Source: Culicoidibacter larvae
Lineage (GTDB): Bacteria > Bacillota_I > Bacilli_A > Culicoidibacterales > Culicoidibacteraceae
Reading direction: 5' to 3'
Length of the DNA stretch: 64,000 bases
Assembly (NCBI RefSeq): GCF_005771635.1
Contig: NZ_VBWP01000009.1
Span: 49,248 to 113,247 of the forward strand
Shown here: positions 24,650 to 32,695 of the stretch, one piece after another
How positions within the stretch are numbered: the stretch's first letter is position 1
Layout: each line of letters begins with the position of its first letter
Translations under genes and position numbers: made by a program
The notes under the pieces: generated by a model
The model's input: the letters and a program-made list of their open reading frames with translations, nothing else
Database searches by the model: none
Told to the model about the DNA's origin: nothing

Positions 24650-25444
24650 TTATTTTAAAATTGTATTAATATCATCAACAATCGGCAAACTTAATTGGGT
24701 AACCGTCGCAAATGATTCCATCATAGCTTCATCCCAAAGGAATGCCGGATTATGAGCATCACTGCCAATCATCGTCCGCACCCCGGCACTTGCTGCCAGC
24801 TCCCAGAAACGATGATGCGGATAGCCATAGCGTTCTTCATCCTCATACTGATGTTTTCCTTTACGAATACCATTGGCATTATATTCCAAGACAATATTGC
24901 GTTTTACTGCCATATCAATAATCTGTTCCGAACAACGCTCGGCAGTAATATCCCAGCGCGGATAACGATCAAAAGCAACATCAGGGTGAACTACAAAGGT
25001 AAAATAATCAGTTGCCATGCCAGCCAGCAAATTCTGAGTATATGCTTCTAAAACTTCAGGTGTTTCGGTATGAAAAGCATCATGCCAACTACCATCCGGA
25101 AGTTGGAAGTCATGATTACCAAATGCCAAATAGTCTAAACCATAAACATTATAAAGTTGCTCATAATAAGCATGCATTGTTGCATCATATTCAATCTCCA
25201 AGCCTATGTATAAAGCAATCTTATCAGCGTACTTTTCATCAAGCATGCGGAAAGTCTCAATATATCCTGGCAACTCGCGAAAATCCATTCGCGAACGATT
25301 CCAACGCTCATCAGGAAACGGTCCATGATCACTCATTCCCAATTTTTTATATCCAGCAGCAATGGCAGCCTTAACATATTCCTCATCACTGCCAACCGCA
25401 TGATTACATCTAGTTGTATGGGTATGATAATTTCCTACAAGCAT
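24650..25444 (-). CDS. PHP-family phosphatase (HisJ/histidinol-phosphatase like)
   Basis: A 264-residue metal-dependent phosphoesterase. The PHP ligands are all present: NYHTHTTRC, SDHGPF, GLEIEYD, AFGNHD, VHPDV and GSDAH. Members are often annotated histidinol-phosphatase (HisJ, HisK). There are no other histidine genes here, so the substrate may differ. The ATG at 25444 has AAAGGG eight bases upstream; a GTG nine bases earlier lies inside that site. A second PHP phosphatase is at 36076. Confidence 0.85.
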   Translation of the reverse strand: MLVGNYHTHTTRCNHAVGSDEEYVKAAIAAGYKKLGMSDHGPFPDERWNRSRMDFRELPGYIETFRMLDEKYADKIALYIGLEIEYDATMHAYYEQLYNVYGLDYLAFGNHDFQLPDGSWHDAFHTETPEVLEAYTQNLLAGMATDYFTFVVHPDVAFDRYPRWDITAERCSEQIIDMAVKRNIVLEYNANGIRKGKHQYEDEERYGYPHHRFWELAASAGVRTMIGSDAHNPAFLWDEAMMESFATVTQLSLPIVDDINTILK

Positions 25445-25530
25445 ACTCGTCACCCTTTCATCACTCTATTATACCACAAAAGCAAACCCGCACAAAGTTA
25501 TTCAGTAGTTCATTTTTTATTGGAAAAATA

Positions 25531-25565
25531 AGGAAAAGGCCAGCCCTCAGGGCTGGCCTTTTCCT
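25531..25565 (-). terminator. Terminator of the WYL regulator gene
   Basis: Perfect 16-base arms (GGCCAGCCC core) around TCA, located after the WYL gene stop. Confidence 0.85.
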
Positions 25566-25604
25566 ACTGCTCACTAAAAATATCCTACCAATTTTCCCAA
25601 CATA

Positions 25605-26537
25605 CTAACTCCCATAAAGCGTAGTCATTTCATTAATCCGCCGCTTCATTTCTGAACGAACATGCGACGGCTCTATGCAAATACACTTATTGCCAAACCC
25701 GAAAAGAATATTGTAGTAATAATCATTCTCTATAAAGGGAAAGCTGACAATATAGTGTTCATCTCCATCAGGTGTGAAATGATCATAAGTACAATAATCA
25801 AGCACTTGTTCACTGATTGACTTGTGAATCCGCAAGGTAATCTTAGTTTGCATCGTTGCCAAAATATCAGTAAAGTCTAATTGTGGTTTTTGATAATCAC
25901 GTGGTGTGAAGGTTTGTTCTTGTAATTGTAAATCGGACATTCGTGATAATCTGAATAAGCGATAATCATTTCGTTGATTGCAATAACCTTGCCAATACCA
26001 TTGATTACCTTTTAGCACCAACTGATATGGTTCAGCTGTGCGGGCAGTTTTATTGCCATAGCGATCAGTATAATCAAAGCTAAGCAACTTATTTTCTTGC
26101 AAAGCAGTTTTAATAATCGCTAAGTATGGTTGCATATTTTCATTACTCATCCACGGACTTAAATCTATATATATTTGATTTGCTTTTACTTCAATTTCCT
26201 TTGCCTTTTCAGGTGGAATAAGATTCTTTACTTTAGCAATTGCATTGTTCAATTCAGTTGCCCGAGTCATATTGGCAACACTGGCAAGTCCAATTAAAAT
26301 AGCAGACAGATCGGCAAGTGAAAAAACTTTGTTATCAAGTTTGTAGTTTGGCATAATTTCAATGCCGCCGCTAACTCCCGGAGTTGCCATAATCGGAACT
26401 CCGGCCATATTAATACTATCTATATCACGATAAATCGTCCGTGGTGAAACCTCAAATTGTTCTGCCAACTCATGAGCACTGACGCGTTTCTTATCCATAA
26501 GTAACATAATAATACTAACCAGTCGGTCTACCTTCAT
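25605..26537 (-). CDS. WYL-domain transcriptional regulator (YafY/DeoR-like)
   Basis: A 310-residue regulator. The N-terminal winged helix (VSAHELAEQFEVSPRTIYRDIDSINMAGVPI) is followed by a WYL ligand-binding domain (about residues 140-215, with YQLVLKGNQWYWQGYC) and a WCX-like C-terminal part. It faces the isochorismatase-like gene, and both promoters overlap a TTGTTGACAA palindrome, so it probably controls both. The ligand is unknown. Confidence 0.88.
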   Translation of the reverse strand: MKVDRLVSIIMLLMDKKRVSAHELAEQFEVSPRTIYRDIDSINMAGVPIMATPGVSGGIEIMPNYKLDNKVFSLADLSAILIGLASVANMTRATELNNAIAKVKNLIPPEKAKEIEVKANQIYIDLSPWMSNENMQPYLAIIKTALQENKLLSFDYTDRYGNKTARTAEPYQLVLKGNQWYWQGYCNQRNDYRLFRLSRMSDLQLQEQTFTPRDYQKPQLDFTDILATMQTKITLRIHKSISEQVLDYCTYDHFTPDGDEHYIVSFPFIENDYYYNILFGFGNKCICIEPSHVRSEMKRRINEMTTLYGS

Positions 26538-26558
26538 TTTTTCGCCACCTTTAAATTT

Positions 26559-26587
26559 ATTTTATATTGTTGCCATAATGTTGTCAA
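26559..26587 (-). promoter_or_regulatory. Promoter of the WYL regulator
   Basis: On the minus strand a consensus TTGACA and TAAAAT are 17 bases apart. The -35 box lies within the TGTTG-T-CAACA palindrome that also precedes the divergent gene. Confidence 0.65.
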
Positions 26588-26589
26588 CA
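26579..26589. promoter_or_regulatory. Palindrome between divergent WYL and isochorismatase genes
   Basis: TGTTG-T-CAACA, flanked by a related half-site TTGTTGCCA to the left. It sits over the -35 of the WYL promoter and just upstream of a TATAAT (26599-26604) for the plus-strand gene. Candidate operator; binding by the WYL protein is inferred. Confidence 0.45.
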
Positions 26590-26641
26590 ATTGACTGATA
26601 TAATAAAAGCATAAATAATCTACTTTTCAGGAGGAACCATT

Positions 26642-27132
26642 ATGAAAAAGCAAGCTTTAGTCATTATTGATATTCAAAAGGATATTACCAAAAACTACAA
26701 AGATATTATTGAGAACATTAACACCGCCATTAATTGGGCAGTCGATAATAATCTTCATGTTGTTTATATTCGACATGAAAACTTATCTGCTGGTACAAGA
26801 ACTTTTAAACCGGGTACTGCCGGAGCTGAGTTAGCTGATGATTTAAAAATAGTTTCAAACAATATTTTTACTAAATATAAAGGTAATGCATTAACCAGTA
26901 ATGCTTTTGCAGATTTTATTAGTGAAAATGACATATCAGATTTCTATATAACCGGAGCTGATGCCGTTGCCTGTGTAAAATCTACTTGTTTCAACTTACG
27001 TAAAGCTGATTATGGTGTAACGGTTTTATCTGATTGCATTACCAGCTATGACAAAAAAAAATTGACGAAATGCTGACATATTATCAAAATAAAGGCAGCA
27101 AAATTATTACTTTAAATGATCTTTTAGACTAA
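26642..27132 (+). pseudogene. Isochorismatase-like cysteine hydrolase, frameshifted at an A9 run
   Basis: Cysteine hydrolase of the isochorismatase/nicotinamidase fold. It starts KKQALVIIDIQKD with the catalytic Asp and has the nucleophile region VACVKSTC near residue 112. The zero frame stops at 27076 soon after a run of nine A (27053-27061). One extra base, or a -1 slip on this run, restores 23 more residues (KIDEMLTYYQNKG to LNDLLD) up to a TAA at 27132, giving normal family length. It may be a true mutation, a sequencing error in a homopolymer, or transcriptional or ribosomal slippage. Most of the fold is intact, so the short form may still work. Confidence 0.75.
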
Positions 27133-27154
27133 TTGCCTATGCTACCAAGCACAT

Positions 27155-27186
27155 AAAACAGCCACTAAAGAGACGGTGGCTGTTTT
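27155..27186 (+). terminator. Terminator after the isochorismatase-like gene
   Basis: Eleven-base arms AAAACAGCCAC/GTGGCTGTTTT with a 10-base loop. Confidence 0.75.
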
Positions 27187-27230
27187 ATTCAGTTATGCTA
27201 TAATGAAGCTAACGAAAGGGAGCTGATTTT

Positions 27231-28052
27231 ATGGATACACATGATGATATTCAAGCAATCCTTGCCCACCGCTATGACCGCGGCTGGGACTTCTGGACTT
27301 CACCCGACCGCCGTATCATTGCCGGCGCACCGTTTTCAACACTGGAAAGCGCAGGCTTTTTGCTTGAACTTGGTATGCCGGCAAGTGACCCGATACTGCA
27401 AAGCGTGAGTGAACTCTTTTTTGATGCTTGGCAAACAGATGGCCAATTCAAACCATATCCTAAAGGCGCAACTTATCCCTGTATGACTACTGAATGTGCT
27501 CGGTTGCTCTGCCAATTAGGCTATGTTAATGATCAACGTATTCAAAAAACACTTAGTTTCTTATTAACAAGCCAACATTATGATGGTGGCTGGCGCTGCA
27601 ATAAATTTTATTATGGCCATGGGCCGGAGACCGAATTTTCTAATCCGCTGCCAACTCTCTTCGCCCTTGATTGCTTTCGCTATACAGAAAACTATCAAAA
27701 CAGACCAGAGCTCACTCGAGCAATAGAGTTTTTATTATCTCATTGGGATACTAAAAGGCCTATCGGACCATGCCATTATGGCATCGGCAAACTGTTTATG
27801 CAAGTCGAATATCCATTTCGCGGCTATAACCTCTTCCAATACGTCTATATCCTCTCCTTCTATCCCGCTGCACGCAGTGACGAACGTTTCAAAGCTGCCT
27901 TCGCTGCTTTAAAGGCCAAAACCAAAGACGAACAAATAATTGTTGAGCGCGTTGTTCCTAAATTAGCAAAACTCAACTTCTGCAAGAAAGGTGAACCAAG
28001 CATTTTGGCAACTAAACGGTACCAAGAAATTCTCACTAATCTTGTTGAATAA
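27231..28052 (+). CDS. Alpha-toroid (prenyltransferase/terpene-cyclase-like repeat) protein
   Basis: A 273-residue soluble protein built of helical repeats. Segments such as LLTSQHYDGGWRCN and FFDAWQTDGQFKPYP resemble the QW-like repeats of the prenyltransferase/squalene-cyclase alpha-alpha toroid. The DxDD cyclase motif is absent, so cyclase activity is unlikely. Members of this type are found as single genes in Firmicutes with no known role. An extended -10 box (TGC-TATAAT) precedes it, with RBS AAAGGGAG. Confidence 0.65.
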   Translation: MDTHDDIQAILAHRYDRGWDFWTSPDRRIIAGAPFSTLESAGFLLELGMPASDPILQSVSELFFDAWQTDGQFKPYPKGATYPCMTTECARLLCQLGYVNDQRIQKTLSFLLTSQHYDGGWRCNKFYYGHGPETEFSNPLPTLFALDCFRYTENYQNRPELTRAIEFLLSHWDTKRPIGPCHYGIGKLFMQVEYPFRGYNLFQYVYILSFYPAARSDERFKAAFAALKAKTKDEQIIVERVVPKLAKLNFCKKGEPSILATKRYQEILTNLVE

Positions 28053-28057
28053 AAAAG

Positions 28058-28088
28058 AAAAGCCCAGAGTGCAGCACTCTGGGCTTTT
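28058..28088. terminator. Bidirectional terminator
   Basis: A near-continuous palindrome with AAAAGCCCAGAGTGC and its complement, between convergent genes. Confidence 0.85.
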
Positions 28089-28102
28089 TTATCTTACTAT
28101 AC

Positions 28103-29782
28103 TTAGCGTTGTTTACGCTTCGGCGCCGGTCCGCGACCTTTGCCTTTGTAACCACCTGAGCGTTCACGGCGATCATCATTATAACGACGCTCTCCGCCAC
28201 GACCTTCAATGCGATTATTGCGGCGATCACGATCACGTTGGTCATCACGGCGACGCTCATCATGACGACGTTCCGCACCACTTAACTCGCTGCGACGGCG
28301 ATCTCCGCCACCATTGCGGTCATCACGACGACGATCGTCACGACGACGTTCACCACCGCCATTTCGGTCATCGCGACGACGGTCATTACGACCGCCATCA
28401 CGGCGCCGGGTATTTGGATGTTGTTCCATACCACGGGCACGGCGATTATTATTACCACGGAAATTCGCTTCATCTTCACGTGCTTTTGAGAATGCTTCTT
28501 TATCGAATTTTGGTGTCAATAAATGTAAAGCAGCTGCTACAAGTAAAGAAGGATCATATTCTTTCAACATTTGTTTAGCTTGAGCAACACGGTGGTATGC
28601 TTCACCAAATGAAATACTATCAATCATACGTTCAGCAGCTTCATTTTCTACTGCCTCAATAACTTCATTGGTGCTTGGACGATACATCCGCTCCATTGTT
28701 GCTTTAGTTTTCTTTTCAATATATGGTAATTGTCCTTTACGCTCTTTTGGCGTTACAAAAGAAATTGCTTGTCCAGATAATCCGGCACGACCGGTACGGC
28801 CGATACGGTGCACGTAATATTCATAATCTTGTGGTAAGTCATAGTTATAAACGTGACTTACACCTTGAATATCAAGACCACGGGCAGCAACGTCAGTTGC
28901 GATTAAGATACGCGTTTGACGAGCTTTGAATTTACGGAAGGCAACAGTCCGTTGCTCTTGCGATAAATCACCGTGAATGCGGTCAGCGTGGAAGCCTTCT
29001 TGCATCAATGCTTCCATGACTTCATCGACACGGCGTTTGGTGCGGGCAAAGACAATTGCCAACTCTGGTTTTTGTACACGAATAACGTCTACAAGGGTTG
29101 CTAATTTTTGGTTATCACGCACTTCAACATAATATTGCGTGATATTTTCAACGGTTAATTCTTTTGCTTTGATGGCAATGTGAACTGGTTCGTTCAAGAA
29201 ACGTTCTGCAACAGCTTTTACCTTTTGTGGCATTGTCGCTGAGAAGAAGAGCGTCTGGCGTTCTTCTGGCATTCGTTCGAGAATTGTTTCAACATCATCA
29301 ATGAATCCCATGCTTAACATTTCATCCACTTCGTCTAAAATCATAAAACGAATATTATCAGTTTTCAAAGTACGGCGTTTCACGATGTGGTCAATAACCC
29401 GGCCCGGCGTACCAACAATAATATCGGCACCTTGACGCAACAATTTGAATTGTTTGTCAATTGATTCACCACCGTATACAGCTACCGTTTTTAATTTTGT
29501 GTGTGCTGATAATTTACGGAATTCATCAGTTACTTGCAAGGCAAGCTCACGAGTAGGCACAAGTACTAGAACTTGCGGTAATTTTCCCGGTTGCAATTGT
29601 TCAATTGTCGGGATTGCAAAGGCAGCGGTTTTACCGGTACCAGTTTGCGCTTGACCAATAATATCATGGCCTTCGAGTACGTTAGGGATAGCTTCAACCT
29701 GGATAGGCGTTGCCGTTTCATAGCCAATTTCTGCAAGTGTACTATGCATTGCAGCACTTAATGGCATTTCAGAATATTTCAT
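28103..29782 (-). CDS. cshA: DEAD-box RNA helicase (CshA-like)
   Basis: ATP-dependent RNA helicase, 559 residues, acting in RNA decay, ribosome assembly and cold adaptation. It has the Q motif, Walker A AQTGTGKT (about 46-53), DEVD (DEAD box variant, about 150), SATMP, and HRIGRTGRAG. After residue 430 the tail is extremely rich in Arg, Asp and Gly with imperfect repeats of RRDDRNGGG, which is typical of an unstructured RNA-binding tail. The RBS GAGGAG lies 8 bases before ATG. The leader carries a terminator-like hairpin ahead of the gene, so attenuation is likely. Confidence 0.93.
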   Translation of the reverse strand: MKYSEMPLSAAMHSTLAEIGYETATPIQVEAIPNVLEGHDIIGQAQTGTGKTAAFAIPTIEQLQPGKLPQVLVLVPTRELALQVTDEFRKLSAHTKLKTVAVYGGESIDKQFKLLRQGADIIVGTPGRVIDHIVKRRTLKTDNIRFMILDEVDEMLSMGFIDDVETILERMPEERQTLFFSATMPQKVKAVAERFLNEPVHIAIKAKELTVENITQYYVEVRDNQKLATLVDVIRVQKPELAIVFARTKRRVDEVMEALMQEGFHADRIHGDLSQEQRTVAFRKFKARQTRILIATDVAARGLDIQGVSHVYNYDLPQDYEYYVHRIGRTGRAGLSGQAISFVTPKERKGQLPYIEKKTKATMERMYRPSTNEVIEAVENEAAERMIDSISFGEAYHRVAQAKQMLKEYDPSLLVAAALHLLTPKFDKEAFSKAREDEANFRGNNNRRARGMEQHPNTRRRDGGRNDRRRDDRNGGGERRRDDRRRDDRNGGGDRRRSELSGAERRHDERRRDDQRDRDRRNNRIEGRGGERRYNDDRRERSGGYKGKGRGPAPKRKQR

Positions 29783-29811
29783 TAATAGACTCCTCTGTTA
29801 TTCAATTTTGG

Positions 29812-29859
29812 CAAAAAAATAAAGAGCTCGTCGCTTAACAATTCGCGGTAACGCTCCCT
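29812..29859 (-). promoter_or_regulatory. Attenuator-like hairpin in the cshA leader
   Basis: On the minus strand AGGGAGC pairs with GCTCTTT, with an inner bulged stem GC(G)TTA/TAAGC. It is followed by TTTATTTTTTT some 30 bases before the cshA ATG. Its position in the 5' UTR, not after a gene, suggests premature termination control. Confidence 0.5.
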
Positions 29860-29882
29860 GGTCCTTTTGCTATAACTTAGAT

Positions 29883-29891
29883 ATTATAACA
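29883..29891 (-). promoter_or_regulatory. Extended -10 promoter of cshA
   Basis: TGT-TATAAT on the minus strand, placing the start near 29876 and giving a leader of about 95 bases. No good -35 box is seen. Confidence 0.5.
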
Positions 29892-29915
29892 CACTTTTTT
29901 CTGAAAAGAAATAAA

Positions 29916-29946
29916 ATTCCGGGAAAAGGTGAACTTTTTCCGGAAT
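29916..29946. terminator. Terminator hairpin, copy 1 of a repeated hairpin
   Basis: ATTCCGGGAAAAG and CTTTTTCCGGAAT arms, after the 29980-30390 gene. It differs from the hairpin at 31774 by one base. Confidence 0.75.
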
Positions 29947-29979
29947 AATTTAGGGCACTTCTACAAACATTTAATAAAA

Positions 29980-30390
29980 CTACTTTCGAATAGTTACATA
30001 TCTTTGCCCTTTTCTTATTTGAAAATCTATATATTTTTTTCGTTTTGCTAACCAAAACAATTCTTTAGTGTAACCCATACTCTCATCAAGTTCTTTTGAT
30101 AACAAGTCATCATTAGGCACTTTATACATTTTTGCACTATCTAATTCTATTGTTTCTGATGTAATAATAATCATTAGTAATCTCTCTAAATTGAAAGCAA
30201 AAGTTTTTCTTCTATAAACTTCATAAGTAACAACAGCTAGAATCATAATAATAAGTAATACTACTGGAATTCCTATGCGAACTATTTGCCATGGAATAAT
30301 TTTACTTATAAAGGTTACATAAAATGTAATACCTCCGCCCATGCAGAAAATAACCAGCTTCGCAAACTCTCTTACTTTTTTTGATTCCAT
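29980..30390 (-). CDS. Small two-TM membrane protein, unknown
   Basis: A 136-residue protein with two membrane helices (about residues 11-32 and 38-57) and a charged cytoplasmic C-terminal half ending in a basic stretch (RKGQRYVTIRK). The ATG at 30390 is chosen for the AAAGGAGA upstream; the frame could begin 12 codons earlier. It lies behind the larger anchored protein at 30433 and was probably co-transcribed with it. I do not recognise it. Confidence 0.6.
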   Translation of the reverse strand: MESKKVREFAKLVIFCMGGGITFYVTFISKIIPWQIVRIGIPVVLLIIMILAVVTYEVYRRKTFAFNLERLLMIIITSETIELDSAKMYKVPNDDLLSKELDESMGYTKELFWLAKRKKYIDFQIRKGQRYVTIRK

Positions 30391-30432
30391 ATGTTTATCT
30401 TCTCCTTTAATATTAAATTTTCTCAAAATAGT

Positions 30433-31686
30433 TTAGTTTATAACTAAATCAAAATCTCTTATCATTCGTTGCTTTAGTAATCCTGTTTCGCGATAATCAT
30501 GCAAATTAGATATTACTCCATCATCAGTTTCAATAAAAATTTCCAATTTTCTAGTAATATCCAAGCGACTATTATCGGAATTATTATGCAGTTCATTCCA
30601 TAAATCTCGCTTTATTGCTATCAAATCAGTTCTACCTGTACACTTTGATATCTGACATTCTTCAATTATAGCTTTATGATCATCATAGCCATTATAATGA
30701 AAATAATAGTATTCACGAACACCAACTATATTAATGTCGTTTGTTCCATTAACATATTTACTAAACTCGTAATACGTGGGAACTTCATACTTGGTAACTT
30801 TACCGTCATCACCTTCAAGTTCAAACTCATTGTTGGATACTTCTGTTAAGTCAACTTGCGTTTTTATCAAAGAAATTAAATCACTTCGTTCTAAAGTAGA
30901 AATGAGCTTTTTATCTTCATTCGCCAAATTATCAAAAATATATCCTTGTTGGTATAAAAATTCCGGATTTCCTATTAACCTTGCTTCTGACCAGTCACCC
31001 TCCTTAAATGAGCGAAACATATAATTCATACTTGTGCTACTATCAGGATAACCAACACCAACAATTGTATAATGTTTATTATTTTCGCTTAAATCACGAG
31101 TCACAACTGCCAATCGCATCCCGGACTTTTCTACACTCAAATCAGAGTATTGTTCCTTGTCAAAATTGACTGGCATAAGAATTACGGTACCATCAAGAAT
31201 TTGTTGCCGATACTCATCAACCAGTGCTTCATACTTCTCATTTATTGTCACATATGTAAACGTAGCGTGAAGTTGGATATTCAATACTTCAAGATATGTA
31301 ACCGTTTTGTCTTGTTCTTGCCAAAAATAATGTTCAGCAAAATATGATTCACCAATTTGTTCCGGAAAAGCAAATTTCCAGAACAAGTGTCCGGCATTAT
31401 CATCATATCCTTCAGGACCTGCTAAATTCATATACAGTTCATATTCTTGATCTTTATCTGCTAATAACTCAGCAACAGACTCACGCACTTTAGCTCCTAA
31501 TAACTCATCACCAAACAAGACCCCGTTTAATGCGATTCGATTATAGACTTCATCATATGTCTGATTGCTAATATTATTTAAATGCACAGTAAAACAAATC
31601 CGGAGTCCCACAAATGCAACCAAAATAATCCCAAGAACCATTAAGCTGCCAATTAAAACTTTTTTCCAACTCAAAACTTTCTTCAC
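30433..31686 (-). CDS. Membrane-anchored extracytoplasmic protein, unknown
   Basis: A 417-residue protein with a basic start and one membrane helix (VLIGSLMVLGIILVAFVGL), then about 390 residues that would lie outside the cell; it is rich in acidic and aromatic residues and contains several Cys. No enzyme motif is found. The GTG start (31686) lies five bases behind GTGGGAG. It shares a locus with small membrane genes at 29980 and 31806 and twin hairpins, and may be a recent acquisition. Confidence 0.6.
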   Translation of the reverse strand: MKKVLSWKKVLIGSLMVLGIILVAFVGLRICFTVHLNNISNQTYDEVYNRIALNGVLFGDELLGAKVRESVAELLADKDQEYELYMNLAGPEGYDDNAGHLFWKFAFPEQIGESYFAEHYFWQEQDKTVTYLEVLNIQLHATFTYVTINEKYEALVDEYRQQILDGTVILMPVNFDKEQYSDLSVEKSGMRLAVVTRDLSENNKHYTIVGVGYPDSSTSMNYMFRSFKEGDWSEARLIGNPEFLYQQGYIFDNLANEDKKLISTLERSDLISLIKTQVDLTEVSNNEFELEGDDGKVTKYEVPTYYEFSKYVNGTNDINIVGVREYYYFHYNGYDDHKAIIEECQISKCTGRTDLIAIKRDLWNELHNNSDNSRLDITRKLEIFIETDDGVISNLHDYRETGLLKQRMIRDFDLVIN

Positions 31687-31773
31687 ACAAACTCCCACTT
31701 TAAAATCGTTTTATAACATAATTGTATCAATTATATTCTTTTAATCAATCGGATTTTTATGGAAAAAAAGAAA

Positions 31774-31804
31774 ATTCCGGGAAAAGATGAACTTTTTCCG
31801 GAAT
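31774..31804. terminator. Terminator hairpin, copy 2 of a repeated hairpin
   Basis: Near-identical to the hairpin at 29916 (one base different in the arm-loop junction), directly behind the gene at 31806. Confidence 0.75.
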
Positions 31805-31805
31805 A

Positions 31806-32204
31806 CTAGTTTCGATTTGATGAATTGAAGAAGACTGAAGCAAGAATTAATATCATGCCGATAGTTGCTGCGACCGTATTACCCGCTGGCGGAAAAATAC
31901 TGCTGCGCCCTAATATTAACCAATAGAATACATAAACAATTGTTGGAACTGCTATTATCGCAGTTCCCAGAGCTACACCGCTATTACCAATAATACCATG
32001 TATATCTAATTTACCGGTCGCCGCTGCTTGCCTGCTGATCTCACGATTAAAACGGACTGCAAGCACTAAAAACGTTCCTAAAGTCAGCAAGATAATATTT
32101 ACCCATACTGACAATAAACCGATTGTGAAAAAACATATAATCGGTATCGCAATTAATATCCCGCCAATTACGTAACCTACCATTCTTATCATTTTAATAT
32201 TCAT
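31806..32204 (-). CDS. Four-TM membrane protein, unknown
   Basis: A 132-residue hydrophobic protein with four predicted membrane segments and a loop containing FNREISRQAAATGK. The ATG follows TAGGGGT. No family is recognised. It lies between the nudix gene and the anchored protein, with a terminator copy right after it. Confidence 0.6.
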   Translation of the reverse strand: MNIKMIRMVGYVIGGILIAIPIICFFTIGLLSVWVNIILLTLGTFLVLAVRFNREISRQAAATGKLDIHGIIGNSGVALGTAIIAVPTIVYVFYWLILGRSSIFPPAGNTVAATIGMILILASVFFNSSNRN

Positions 32205-32239
32205 ACTTACCCCTATTTCTATATGTTCTCAATTATTCC

Positions 32240-32683
32240 TTAGAATACCTTTCCAGCAATAAATTGTTTATTAATTTCCTCGAAAATATATGATTGAATA
32301 TGCGGATAGGTTAAATTCTCCGGCAGTGCGTCAAAGAAACGTACAGTGCCAATCTCTAAATCCGGCAATTCACCAAGTTCAGTGATTTGCGCATAGTAGA
32401 GTCCGCCAAAGCTTTCATTTTCATCAGCAGTCCCGTAACTATGCACAACTGAGTAGATGCAATGTTGATACAAATCAAAGCTTATCGCTCCGGTTTCTTC
32501 AACCAATTCGCGGCTCGCGCATTTGTTGACGGTTTCACCCGGCTCACGATGGCCTCCGGGAATTTCCCAGGTGTCGCGCTTTTTGTGCTGTACCATCACA
32601 TATTGATTCTGATAACGCGCTACAATAACGGCAAAGGTGATTTCCTCATCGGCAATTGCATCCCATGGATAAAATTTAACCAT
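32240..32683 (-). CDS. NUDIX hydrolase
   Basis: A 147-residue pyrophosphohydrolase with the Nudix box GGHREPGETVNKCASRELVEETG (G-x5-E-x7-REL-x-EE-x-G, about residues 43-65), binding Mg2+ and splitting nucleoside diphosphate-X compounds. Substrate cannot be told from the sequence; a house-cleaning MutT-like role fits its place 12 bp downstream of dnaE. RBS AAGGGAG. Confidence 0.9.
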   Translation of the reverse strand: MVKFYPWDAIADEEITFAVIVARYQNQYVMVQHKKRDTWEIPGGHREPGETVNKCASRELVEETGAISFDLYQHCIYSVVHSYGTADENESFGGLYYAQITELGELPDLEIGTVRFFDALPENLTYPHIQSYIFEEINKQFIAGKVF

Positions 32684-32695
32684 ATATCTGCTCCC

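Noticed and set aside
28282..28479. Long frames on both strands opposite the helicase C-terminal tail, and an apparent repeat array
   Set aside because: They arise from the repetitive Arg/Asp/Gly codons of the helicase tail; the repeats are irregular and coding, not a CRISPR or separate gene.
29821..29875. T-box riboswitch upstream of the DEAD-box helicase
   Set aside because: AGGGAGC-GTTACCGCG resembles a T-box core, but the leader is only about 95 bases, with no room for stem I or a specifier loop, and the gene is not amino-acid related.
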